A stretch of DNA of 39,347 nt, taken from the NCBI GenBank assembly GCA_023437365.1, contig JAEZGK010000018.1:1-39347 (forward strand), given 5' to 3'. Under the pieces are notes generated by a model, which did not search any database, was not told the DNA's origin, and saw only the letters and a list, made by a program, of their open reading frames with translations. The first letter of the stretch is position 1, and every line of letters begins with the position of its first letter. Of the stretch, positions 16,542-24,162 are shown piece by piece. The position numbers and the translations under genes were made by a program. This DNA comes from Bacillota bacterium. GTDB lineage: Bacteria > Bacillota > Clostridia > Lachnospirales > Lachnospiraceae.

Positions 16542-16550
16542 TGGTATAAT
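16542..16550 (+). promoter_or_regulatory. Extended -10 promoter of the GH127 gene
   Basis: TGGTATAAT is an extended -10 element (TGn plus a consensus hexamer). No good -35 sits 17 bases upstream, which extended -10 promoters can tolerate. The leader to the ATG at 16667 would be about 110 bases. Confidence 0.55.
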
Positions 16551-16666
16551 ACTTATAGAAAGTCTTAAGACTTTTTAGAGTTTTTCGACTAAGTCATTTA
16601 ATTCTCAGTAAGAAAATGTCATAATAGATACAAGATGGATAGAATAAACCAAAGGGAGTTAAGAGC

Positions 16667-19060
16667 ATGGACATCAGCATAAGCGGCAACCAGGCATTTT
16701 CACTTAATCAGGTGGCACTCCTGGATCCCTATTTAGTGAATGCCTTTGAGAAAGAGGTTTCGTATCTGAAAGCCTTTGATACGGATAAATTATTGGCCGG
16801 ATTTCGTGAGACGGCCGGACTTGACATGCGTGGTGCACAGAGATATCCGGGCTGGGAAAGCATGTTGATCGGCGGGCATACCCTGGGACATTACATGACT
16901 GCCTGCGTGAAAAGCTGTGAATCTGCAAACTGCAATGCAACGGACCGGCAAGAGCTTCTGATGATTTTAGAACGTCTTGTGGATGGGTTAAAGGAATGTC
17001 AGGAGGCTGGCAAAACAGGTTTCTTGTTTGGAGCAATTATTCTGGATAAAGAGAATGTGGAGCTACAATTTGATAACGTGGAAGCAAATAAAACAAACAT
17101 TATAACACAGGCTTGGGTACCCTGGTATACGATGCACAAGCTTTTTGAGGGTCTTGTGTCAGTAGCAAACATGGATGTGAATGGACAATTAGCAACTGAT
17201 GTGAAAGCTACCATCCGGGAGATTATTACAAAGCTTGCAGATTGGGTGTATGTCAGAACCAGCAGTTGGAGTGAGGAGCTACATAAAACAGTACTGGGAA
17301 TAGAGTATGGCGGTATGAATGATTGTCTGTATGACGTTTATCTGATTACCGGCAAGCAGGAGCATCTGGAGGCTGCGCAAGCCTTTGATCAGGTAGCATT
17401 GTTCGAAAAGCTTCTTCATGCACATCCGGGAGATAATATTCTCAACAACTATCACGCAAATACAACGATACCTAAGTTTATAGGTGCCTTGAAACGCTAT
17501 TTAGTAACAGGTGAAGAGGTTTATCTGGAATATGCTTCGCATTTCTGGAGCTTAGTGGTAGAGAATCATACTTATATCACCGGCGGTAATAGTGAATGGG
17601 AACACTTCGGAGAGGACCTGATCTTAGACAAAGAGCGTACCAGCTGTAATTGCGAGACCTGCAACGTCTACAATATGCTAAAGCTGACGAAGCAATTATT
17701 CATGATAACCGGGGATGTAAAGTATGCTGATTGGTATGAGAATACCTTTATTAATTCTATCCTCTCCTCACAGAATCCCGAAACAGGCATGACCACCTAT
17801 TTCCAGCCTATGGCAAGCGGCTATTATAAGGTATATGGTGAGAGATTTCATAAATTCTGGTGCTGTACCGGTACGGGTATGGAGAATTTCACCAAGCTGC
17901 AGGAAAGCTTCTATTTTGAAAAGGAAGATACCTTGATCGTGAATCAGTACTTCTCCTCTTCTGTCTTATGGAAGAATGCAGAGCTCCTTCAGTGTGCCGA
18001 TATTCCGCGATCAGAACAGGTGTCCTTCAGTATCAGGCAGCCCTTGGCAGGTAATATAGTATTCCGATTACCCGATTGGCTGGCGGATACCGCGAAAATC
18101 ACTGTCAATGGCAAAGTCTATTACTATAGTATTTTAGGTGGCGATGAGAATAAGGGATATGCACTGGTGGAAGGCCCTTTTGAAGCAGATACCAGGATTA
18201 CGTTAGTGCTGCCCATGAAGGTAGCGGCATACAATCTTCCGGATGCTGTGAATACCTATGGTTTCAAATACGGTCCGGTGGTATTAAGTGCTCTCCTGGG
18301 AACGAAGGACATGCTGGATACTACGACCGGAGTAAATGTAACGATACCGAGCAACAGAATATTCGAAAGTCACTATCTGCCGGAGCAAAGCGAGCAGATT
18401 ATCGTCTCAGAAGGCAATGTTGAGGAATTTATACACAACATTGATAAGTATTTCATACGCAAGGAGACCGGAGCCTTGGAATGGATATTAACCGGAACCA
18501 TTGCCAATCTCACCTATGTTCCTCATTATTCTCAGTATAAAGAACGCTACGGCATCTATTTTACATTGGTGGATCAGCAAACTTTATCCATGGCGGAAAA
18601 GGATACAGAGCTAAAGCGTATTGATACCGTTCAACCCGGCTATGGTCAATATGAAAATGATGAACTTCATAGCATGTCGGAGTATGGAACAGGCTCCGTA
18701 GGCTCTACAGCAAGTGGAACCTCCCGATATGCCAAGCAGGGTGGCAGCTTCTCCTATACTATGGAGGTAAATCCAGAGTCAACTGATTTATATCTTACCT
18801 TTAAAAATGCTGACGCCGGTAAAGGAATTCTAGTTACGATTAACGGAAAAATCTTATATGAAGCTATATTGGGGGCACAAGGGGAGACAGAGTATTTTGA
18901 TGTAATTGTGACTATTCCAAAAGAAATTCTGAAGCTTGCAGAAAAGAGATTTTCTGATTTCAGAGAACGACGAGTCCTTACCTTTACCTTCCAAGGAATA
19001 GGTGGTGCGGAATCTGCCGCGGTATGTCAGTTCATATATACGGTCGATTCCAGCAAGTGA
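16667..19060 (+). CDS. GH127 family beta-L-arabinofuranosidase-like glycosidase
   Basis: The 797-aa protein is a glycoside hydrolase family 127 member (former DUF1680). The zinc/cysteine active site known from Bifidobacterium HypBA1 (E338, C340, C417, C418) is visible as E330-T-C332 and C399-C400 (WCCTGTGMENF). The conserved NYHANTTIPKF (261-271) and the N-terminal GGHTLGHYM (69-77) are also present. The (alpha/alpha)6 barrel spans about 10-430 and beta-sandwich domains follow. A C-terminal extension of about 130 residues beyond the usual 650 looks like a further beta domain. With no signal peptide it acts on imported short arabinosides or arabinose-capped glycans. It stands alone, with no sugar transporter next to it. 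The ribosome site is GGGAG. Confidence 0.92.
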   Translation: MDISISGNQAFSLNQVALLDPYLVNAFEKEVSYLKAFDTDKLLAGFRETAGLDMRGAQRYPGWESMLIGGHTLGHYMTACVKSCESANCNATDRQELLMILERLVDGLKECQEAGKTGFLFGAIILDKENVELQFDNVEANKTNIITQAWVPWYTMHKLFEGLVSVANMDVNGQLATDVKATIREIITKLADWVYVRTSSWSEELHKTVLGIEYGGMNDCLYDVYLITGKQEHLEAAQAFDQVALFEKLLHAHPGDNILNNYHANTTIPKFIGALKRYLVTGEEVYLEYASHFWSLVVENHTYITGGNSEWEHFGEDLILDKERTSCNCETCNVYNMLKLTKQLFMITGDVKYADWYENTFINSILSSQNPETGMTTYFQPMASGYYKVYGERFHKFWCCTGTGMENFTKLQESFYFEKEDTLIVNQYFSSSVLWKNAELLQCADIPRSEQVSFSIRQPLAGNIVFRLPDWLADTAKITVNGKVYYYSILGGDENKGYALVEGPFEADTRITLVLPMKVAAYNLPDAVNTYGFKYGPVVLSALLGTKDMLDTTTGVNVTIPSNRIFESHYLPEQSEQIIVSEGNVEEFIHNIDKYFIRKETGALEWILTGTIANLTYVPHYSQYKERYGIYFTLVDQQTLSMAEKDTELKRIDTVQPGYGQYENDELHSMSEYGTGSVGSTASGTSRYAKQGGSFSYTMEVNPESTDLYLTFKNADAGKGILVTINGKILYEAILGAQGETEYFDVIVTIPKEILKLAEKRFSDFRERRVLTFTFQGIGGAESAAVCQFIYTVDSSK

Positions 19061-19182
19061 GGATCGTGTAACATGTTTAAGGTGCTCATGACACTTTCTT
19101 CATTCATTTCAATAGTAATATGTCATACTGATGTCATATTATTATGCTATTATGTAAGAAATTGCATAAACGAGGTGAAGCT

Positions 19183-19653
19183 ATGAATATGGAAATCGTG
19201 GAAAGAGATACTTTTTGGATATGCGGGTATTGGGTAGAAACTACATTGGAGCAAAATGATAAAGATGTAGCTGCTTTATACGATGATTTTTTCTGTAATG
19301 GTAAGGAAGAAATCCTTATGAGACTTCAAGGCAGTAGGAAAGGATATTATGGATTAAGCTGGTACACTGATGGTCATGAAAGATACTGCTATTTACTGGG
19401 CATAGAGGTTGCCCAAAGAAATAATGCTCCTGACAACTCTATCCTAAAGGAAATACCGAAAACCACATATGCAGTGGCTCGTTTTCCAAAAGGCGAGGAT
19501 ATCATAAAGGCATGGACTGAATTCTTTTATCATACAATTCCAGATGCCGGTTATAATGTGAATGCAATATATAATCTTTATTTTGAATACTATCCCTCCG
19601 GTATTAAAGAGGAGTTTGAATTATGGGTCCCGGTGGTGTCTGCTAACCACTAA
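19183..19653 (+). CDS. GyrI-like small-molecule-binding protein
   Basis: The 156-aa protein is a free-standing effector-binding domain of the GyrI/AraC-effector type, without a DNA-binding part. Features are the opening VERDTFWICGYWVET, the middle YGLSWYTDGHERYCYLLGIEV and the typical ending in which a Tyr-rich strand (YNLYFEYYPSG) is followed by FELWVPV. The ATG at 19183 has GAGGTG five bases upstream; an in-frame start 13 codons earlier has none. Such proteins bind drugs or metabolites or act as inhibitors. It is a single gene after GH127 and its ligand is unknown. Confidence 0.8.
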   Translation: MNMEIVERDTFWICGYWVETTLEQNDKDVAALYDDFFCNGKEEILMRLQGSRKGYYGLSWYTDGHERYCYLLGIEVAQRNNAPDNSILKEIPKTTYAVARFPKGEDIIKAWTEFFYHTIPDAGYNVNAIYNLYFEYYPSGIKEEFELWVPVVSANH

Positions 19654-19688
19654 TGAATTCAATCGCTGCTGTGCTTTTCCAAATATGT

Positions 19689-19717
19689 TTGACTTATCCT
19701 ATTCTGAAAAGTATAAT
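19689..19717 (+). promoter_or_regulatory. Promoter of the acetyltransferase at 19777
   Basis: TTGACT (19689-19694), exactly 17 bases, then TATAAT (19712-19717) lies 60 bases before the start codon. Confidence 0.8.
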
Positions 19718-19776
19718 CAAAGAAATCTATAACAACATCGAATTCTCTACAGTAAAAGCTTTAACAGGGGGATCAT

Positions 19777-20313
19777 ATGATATATTTTGAGACAGAGCGA
19801 CTGATCTTTCGCGATTGGACGGAACGAGACCTTGATGAGTTTCGGATCATGAATAAAGATCACAGAGTTATGGAGTATTTCACAAAAACATTGACCGATG
19901 AGGAAACGGATCGATTTTATCAAGTCATCCAAGAAGAATTCAGAAATTACGGGTACGGTCTTTATGCTGTGGAAACAAAGCATAATCATGACTTTATAGG
20001 CTTTATCGGCTTTCACTGGGCTAGCTTTCCTTCAGCTTTTACTCCTTGTATTGAAATAGGTTGGAGATTAAAATATGAGGCCTGGGGTAACGGTTATGCA
20101 ACCGAAGGCGCTAAGGCATGTCTGAACTATGGATTCGAAACCTTAGGTATTAAGAAAGTATACAGCTTTACCTCCAAAATTAATCTCCCATCTGAAAACG
20201 TCATGAAGAAAATCGGTTTGGAAAAAGTTTCAGAATTTGAACATCCGAATATTCAGGAGGGCAATCCTCTGAGAAGTCATCTTCTATATTGCCTTGAAGA
20301 AAATCGCTCCTGA
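19777..20313 (+). CDS. GNAT N-acetyltransferase (RimJ/RimL type)
   Basis: The 178-aa protein begins with the RimJ/RimL signature FETERLIFRDWTERDLDEF and has the acetyl-CoA-binding stretch EIGWRLKYEAWGNGYATEGA (about 89-108). SENVMKKIGLEKVSEFEHP follows near the C terminus, as usual. AGGGGG precedes the ATG and a strong promoter is 60 bases upstream. It is a single-gene unit. It acetylates an unknown amine or protein N-terminus. Confidence 0.9.
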   Translation: MIYFETERLIFRDWTERDLDEFRIMNKDHRVMEYFTKTLTDEETDRFYQVIQEEFRNYGYGLYAVETKHNHDFIGFIGFHWASFPSAFTPCIEIGWRLKYEAWGNGYATEGAKACLNYGFETLGIKKVYSFTSKINLPSENVMKKIGLEKVSEFEHPNIQEGNPLRSHLLYCLEENRS

Positions 20314-20426
20314 TATTTCAGGTTACAAAGCCATATTATTGATCAGTATAGCTATGGCTGCTATTCTAAGTATCAAAATCATACCTGAATAGATGTTATT
20401 CATCCAATGCGAAAGGAGACAATGGA

Positions 20427-20567
20427 ATGAGAAAGATTGGTCTAGGGATTGCAATCATACTTTTTGCAATACTATTAAAATTGTGTTCCTCAGGACTGGA
20501 TGCCTTTGCCCTTCTCTTAGGTCTAATTGGGCTTATTATCGCCATTTCAGGAGTTAGGCCGGAATAA
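20427..20567 (+). CDS. Small 46-aa membrane protein
   Basis: A short open frame of 46 codons starts at an ATG with AAGGAG nine bases upstream. The product begins MRKIGLGIAIILF and has two hydrophobic stretches (about 4-20 and 25-42) joined by a short CSSGLDAF turn, ending GVRPE. It reads as a small double-spanning membrane protein of the kind often found as short hypothetical genes in Clostridia. Function is unknown. The ribosome site and clean hydrophobic pattern argue for a real gene. Confidence 0.65.
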   Translation: MRKIGLGIAIILFAILLKLCSSGLDAFALLLGLIGLIIAISGVRPE

Positions 20568-20718
20568 TTACATATGAAGAAATTATGATTCGAGGGATTA
20601 CGTTGAAGCTATTCTTATCAAATGGCTTGTATATTAGGTTTTGAGAAAATATGTGAAAACACAATTTATTGGTTTGACTTGAACTAAATAAGTGCTTACA
20701 TAGGAAGGAGAAACACAT

Positions 20719-21174
20719 ATGGAAATCATGAGCCTGAAGAAAGAAGATATTCCCGAGGTAATAGAATTACTATCGAGTGGAAAGCCTTATGTTCTACCCC
20801 ATCATGACTACGTTTATTGGATCATGGAGGAGTATTTTCCTTCGAGTAATTATGTGGTATCGGACGACAACAAGATCATTGGGTTTATATGTGCTCTTCC
20901 ATCCATTGATAAGCAATGCTTATTTATTTGGCAAATCGTAGTAGCTTCCGATTATCGTGGTAAAAAAATTGCGTCCTTATTAGTGAACCGAATCATTGAA
21001 GAGGCTAAGCTGAAGGAATTGTATAAATTAGAATTGTCCATCAACAGTGAGAATGAGGCAAGTCAGAACTTGTTCAAACGCATCGCCCAGGAAAACAACA
21101 GTACTCTGAAAAAGATAAATGAATATCATTATAAGAATGCCAGTGAAAATGTTTATTCCATAGAGTTAGCCTGA
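20719..21174 (+). CDS. GNAT acetyltransferase resembling EctA (diaminobutyrate acetyltransferase)
   Basis: The 151-aa GNAT protein resembles EctA, which makes N-gamma-acetyl-diaminobutyrate in ectoine synthesis. The core FIWQIVVASDYRGKKIASLL (about 74-93) corresponds to the EctA FVWQ-V-P--RG acetyl-CoA loop. NEASQNLFKRIAQENN (about 111-126) matches EctA's NEAS-LF--FA segment. The characteristic N-terminal PYVLPHHDYVYWIMEEYF corresponds to EctA's S-Y-YL segment. EctB and EctC partners are absent, so osmolyte synthesis is unlikely from this locus. AAGGAG precedes the ATG. The acceptor is probably a diamine or basic amino acid (inference). Confidence 0.8.
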   Translation: MEIMSLKKEDIPEVIELLSSGKPYVLPHHDYVYWIMEEYFPSSNYVVSDDNKIIGFICALPSIDKQCLFIWQIVVASDYRGKKIASLLVNRIIEEAKLKELYKLELSINSENEASQNLFKRIAQENNSTLKKINEYHYKNASENVYSIELA

Positions 21175-21225
21175 TCGCGGAACGAACATTTAATATTTGA
21201 GCTTAAAGATAATAACGGAGAGCGT

Positions 21226-21441
21226 ATGAAGGTTGGTAGTAAAATTGTGAAAGTAGTATTAATTATACTCTCATTCCTTATCGTTTTGTTGATTGTCTGC
21301 TTTATCAATCATAGAGTAAATCTATCAAAGGAAGCTAAGTTATTTAAACCGCTCGGACAGATGGTAACTGTAAAACGGACATCAAATGAGTGTCTATACC
21401 GAGGGTGAGGGAACATTACTTCTCAGAACGGAGTATAAACC
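21226..21441 (+). pseudogene. Frameshifted, truncated alpha/beta-hydrolase N-terminus
   Basis: The frame from 21226 gives a membrane helix followed by NHRVNLSKEAKLFKPLGQMV, the N-terminal pattern of a common clostridial alpha/beta-hydrolase. It then runs out of family at VKRTSNECLYRG and stops. In the next frame the DNA continues as NGHQMSVYTEGEGTLLL, which is the expected continuation. One extra A in the run near 21369-21373 (GTAAAACGG) explains the shift. After TLLL the hydrolase is lost and the HD-domain gene begins. The catalytic domain is absent, so this is a remnant with a frameshift and a 3' deletion. Confidence 0.8.
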
Positions 21442-22089
21442 ATGTTAAATGAGAATCAAATAATCGAGAATGCATTGGAATATATAAAAGAGGTTTTTCG
21501 TGAAGATTACAGCGGACATGACTATTACCATAGCATCCGCGTTTATAACAATGCCGTTAACATTGCTCACAAAGAAGGCGGTAATCTTTTACTGATAAAG
21601 CTTGCTGCATTATTACACGATGTGGATGACAGAAAGCTGTTCGACACCAGTGATCGGTTGGATAACGCACGTAAATTTCTGCAGGACAATGATGTGGACG
21701 AGACTATGATAAGCATGATCTGTGAGATTATCAAATCGGTCTCCTTCAAAGGAAAGGAATCCGTCGTTCCTGCAAGTATCGAGGGGAAGATCGTCCAGGA
21801 TGCCGACAGACTAGACGCCATAGGTGCAATCGGAATTGCCAGAACCTTCGCTTACGGAGGGCATAAGGGCAGACCCATCTATGACCCATGTGAAAAGCCA
21901 GTTGAGCAAATGACTGCCCAAGAATATCAAAATCACGAAAGCAACAGCATTAATCATTTTTATGAGAAGCTACTCAAACTCAAGGATTTAATGAATACAG
22001 AAACCGCCAGAGCTCTGGCCATAAATCGCCATACTTTTATGGAACTTTACCTGGATGAATTTCTAGGTGAATGGAATGGGGAGAAATAA
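21442..22089 (+). CDS. HD-domain phosphohydrolase
   Basis: The 215-aa protein has the HD metal motif: H30 in HDYYHSIRVYNNA, H59-D60 in AALLHDVDD, and a later Asp in QDADRLDAIGAIGIARTFAYG. This subgroup (YedJ-like) is a metal-dependent nucleotide or phosphate-ester hydrolase of the cytoplasm. The ATG lies in the remnant of the deleted hydrolase, with GGAG about eight bases upstream. It has probably taken over that remnant's leader or promoter. Substrate unknown. Confidence 0.9.
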   Translation: MLNENQIIENALEYIKEVFREDYSGHDYYHSIRVYNNAVNIAHKEGGNLLLIKLAALLHDVDDRKLFDTSDRLDNARKFLQDNDVDETMISMICEIIKSVSFKGKESVVPASIEGKIVQDADRLDAIGAIGIARTFAYGGHKGRPIYDPCEKPVEQMTAQEYQNHESNSINHFYEKLLKLKDLMNTETARALAINRHTFMELYLDEFLGEWNGEK

Positions 22090-22090
22090 A

Positions 22091-22156
22091 ATGCATTTGG
22101 GATCAATCGAGGTAGCCGGTGTATACACTCCGGACGACGGGGAATCTGATAATTAA
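22091..22156 (+). pseudogene. Possible 21-codon gene remnant after the HD gene
   Basis: An ATG two bases after the HD stop, with GGGGAGA nearby, opens MHLGSIEVAGVYTPDDGESDN and then stops. It looks like the N-terminus of a gene cut short, but it is too short to assign. It may be chance. Confidence 0.25.
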
Positions 22157-22223
22157 TGTGCTGCAACTCTACGGAGCGTTGATTGAAAAAATGTACATCA
22201 GTGATTATTTTATATATATGAGG

Positions 22224-22445
22224 AGAGTGTGAAGGAAAAGCATCTTCACACTATGGAAGAACAGCGAAGTTCGCACAAGGGTGCTCACTCCTCGTTCTTC
22301 TCTGATTAATTGAGGTGCCGCTTTGCGGCATCATGTCTGAGAGTGTGAAGATAAAGCATCTTCACACTATGGAAGAACTGAGAAGCTCGCACAGTGGTGC
22401 TCGTTTCTTGTTCTACTCAGATTTTTTGAGATGCCGTAAAGGAAT
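22224..22445. repeat. Array A of a two-hairpin intergenic repeat (two tandem units, period 116)
   Basis: Two copies of a unit follow the HD gene. Each contains H2, a hairpin AGTGTGAAGR-7nt-TCTTCACACT (22226-22252 and 22342-22368), then a longer imperfect hairpin built on GAAGAAC...GCAC-4nt-GTGC...GTTCT, then H1, GRTGCCG-5nt-CGGCATC (22314-22332; only the first half at 22428-22434). The second unit ends 15 bases before the XRE-desulfoferrodoxin start. The same H1/H2 modules recur at 27025-27250. There is no coding potential. Confidence 0.9.
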
Positions 22446-22454
22446 GGAGGAATT

Positions 22455-23042
22455 ATGGATTGTAATAAAGTAGGAAATCTAATTCTTAGCATACGCAAGG
22501 AAAAGGGACTGACGCAAAAGCAGCTTGCTGATGCTATGAACATCAGTGATAAGACCATCTCTAAATGGGAACGGGGCTTAGGTTGCCCTGATGTATCCCT
22601 GTTACATGAATTATCAGAGTTCTTAAAAATAAACATTGAGCAATTACTGTTGGGAGACTTAAACCCTAACATAACAGACGGAGGAAACATGAAGAAAATA
22701 CAATTTTATACCTGCCCCACCTGTGGAAATGTTATTACCTCCACCGGTGAAGCGGATTTATCCTGTTGCGGACGCAAATTAACCGCTATGGTTGTGCAAC
22801 CGAGTGATGACATTCACCAAATCAACGTCGAAACAATTGAAGATGATTATTACATCACCTTCACCCATGAAATGACGAAGACACATTATATCAACTTTCT
22901 TGCCTATGTTACCAGTGACAGGGTTCTTTTTGTAAAGCTTTATCCCGAACAAAGCGGCGAAGTACGTTTCCCTAAGATGTATGGAGGGAAGTTCTACTTT
23001 AGCTGCAACCAACACGGTTTATGGGTGAAAAAATGTCTGTAG
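22455..23042 (+). CDS. XRE-family regulator fused to a desulfoferrodoxin (superoxide reductase-like) module
   Basis: The 195-aa protein has an XRE helix-turn-helix at residues 6-62 (RKEKGLTQKQLADAMNISDK, TISKWERG). A desulforedoxin-type FeCys4 site follows (C87-P-T-C90 and C104-C105 before GRKL). Then comes a superoxide-reductase-like domain whose ligand pattern is complete: H121, H138 (HEM), H144 (THYI), C184 and H187 (CNQHG). In 2Fe-superoxide reductases these four His and one Cys bind the catalytic iron. The fusion could be a superoxide/oxygen-sensing regulator, or an enzyme that controls its own gene. GGAGG is five bases before the ATG; repeat array A forms its 5' region. A nitroreductase follows 13 bases downstream. 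Confidence 0.85.
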   Translation: MDCNKVGNLILSIRKEKGLTQKQLADAMNISDKTISKWERGLGCPDVSLLHELSEFLKINIEQLLLGDLNPNITDGGNMKKIQFYTCPTCGNVITSTGEADLSCCGRKLTAMVVQPSDDIHQINVETIEDDYYITFTHEMTKTHYINFLAYVTSDRVLFVKLYPEQSGEVRFPKMYGGKFYFSCNQHGLWVKKCL

Positions 23043-23055
23043 AAGGAGTGACTTT

Positions 23056-23595
23056 ATGAATACAATTGATGCAATCAACGCAAGAGCGAGTTACCGAGGT
23101 CGGTACAAAAGTACCCCTGTTTCGAGAGAGGATTTACATACCATTATGGAGGCTGGTCTTGCCGCACCCTCAGGATGCAACAAGCAGACGACCAGCCTGA
23201 TTGCAGTGAATGACCCTGAGCTTCTGGCTCGTTTACATCAGCTGATTCAACCTCCGATATGCGAGACGGCTCCGTCCATGATCTGCGTACTGACACAGCG
23301 GATCTATGCTTACAGGGATAAGTGCTATCAAGTACAGGATTATTCCGCAGCCATAGAGAATATGCTGCTGGCGGCTGTAGCTCTGGGGTATCAAAGTTGT
23401 TGGATTGAAGGCCATATCACCGATGAAGATAAGATTGGCCGCCAGATGGCTATGGTATTAGGGGTTCCGGAAGAGTACGAGCTGGTATGTTTTCTACCTA
23501 TTGGTTATGCAGACGAACCCATAAGGCGTGCCAATAAAAAAGCTTTTGATCAACGTGCATGGTTTAACGGTTTCAGGCAGCCGAATCCTTCGTAA
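23056..23595 (+). CDS. Nitroreductase-family flavoprotein
   Basis: The 179-aa protein has the nitroreductase fold: ARASYRGRYKSTPV (the usual RRSxRxY motif with A-S-Y-R), AAPSGCNKQT (about 36-45), ENMLLAAVALGYQSCWIEG (about 96-114) and a C-terminal PIGYADEP. It is a compact FMN-dependent NAD(P)H oxidoreductase. AAGGAG precedes the ATG, and the gene starts 13 bases after the XRE-desulfoferrodoxin gene, so the two form an operon and probably a redox-stress unit. It ends 16 bases from the convergent acetyltransferase gene. Confidence 0.9.
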   Translation: MNTIDAINARASYRGRYKSTPVSREDLHTIMEAGLAAPSGCNKQTTSLIAVNDPELLARLHQLIQPPICETAPSMICVLTQRIYAYRDKCYQVQDYSAAIENMLLAAVALGYQSCWIEGHITDEDKIGRQMAMVLGVPEEYELVCFLPIGYADEPIRRANKKAFDQRAWFNGFRQPNPS

Positions 23596-23611
23596 TATGT
23601 AAGCTTATTTA

Positions 23612-24133
23612 TTACAGAGGCCTTTGCATGACGATTAGATTCAGCTCTCTTCCGTCAACCTCACGCTTGGTCTCCCTCTCTTTCTCAAATCCCAGCTTAC
23701 TCCAAACCCGATGCCCGATTTCATTTGTCTCAAAGCATCCCAGCTTTACTTTAATATACTGATTCTCCTTTGCCGACCGGATAAAAGCATCAATGATATT
23801 TTTGCCGATACCCATACCATGAATTTCATTATCCAGCATAAATAATCCGATAAATGCGGTATCTTTCGTAGGATAACCTTCCAAATAATCCAGGACGGCA
23901 ATCATCCTGTCTTCTTCATAGATACCCAGGAAAAATTTCTGGTCTATTGTAGTATCCGGCGGCAGAGCTGTAATATCTTCTCTACACTCCTCCAAAGTAA
24001 GCTCATGAAATTGAGTTTTCGAATAAAAATATGTATTACTACGCATGAGTTGAAAGGCTTCTTCGATATTTTCTTCCGTGATTGGAATGATTTTGTAATT
24101 CTTCAACTTCTCTCTTAAGCTATGAATAATCAT
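23612..24133 (-). CDS. GNAT N-acetyltransferase
   Basis: The 173-aa GNAT protein has TAFIGLFMLDNEIHGMGIGK (acetyl-CoA loop Q/RxxGxG variant HGMGIGKNI) and a C-terminal VKLGCFETNEIGHRVWSKLGFEKERE. AGGAG is six bases before the ATG. It lies 29 bases downstream of the acyltransferase gene on the same strand, so it is probably the last gene of a three-gene minus-strand unit. Substrate unknown. Confidence 0.88.
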   Translation of the reverse strand: MIIHSLREKLKNYKIIPITEENIEEAFQLMRSNTYFYSKTQFHELTLEECREDITALPPDTTIDQKFFLGIYEEDRMIAVLDYLEGYPTKDTAFIGLFMLDNEIHGMGIGKNIIDAFIRSAKENQYIKVKLGCFETNEIGHRVWSKLGFEKERETKREVDGRELNLIVMQRPL

Positions 24134-24162
24134 GTGAACTCTCCTATTCTATTGACTTATAT

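Noticed and set aside
20719..21174. Ectoine biosynthesis locus
   Set aside because: Only an EctA-like gene is present; ectB and ectC are absent from the neighbourhood.
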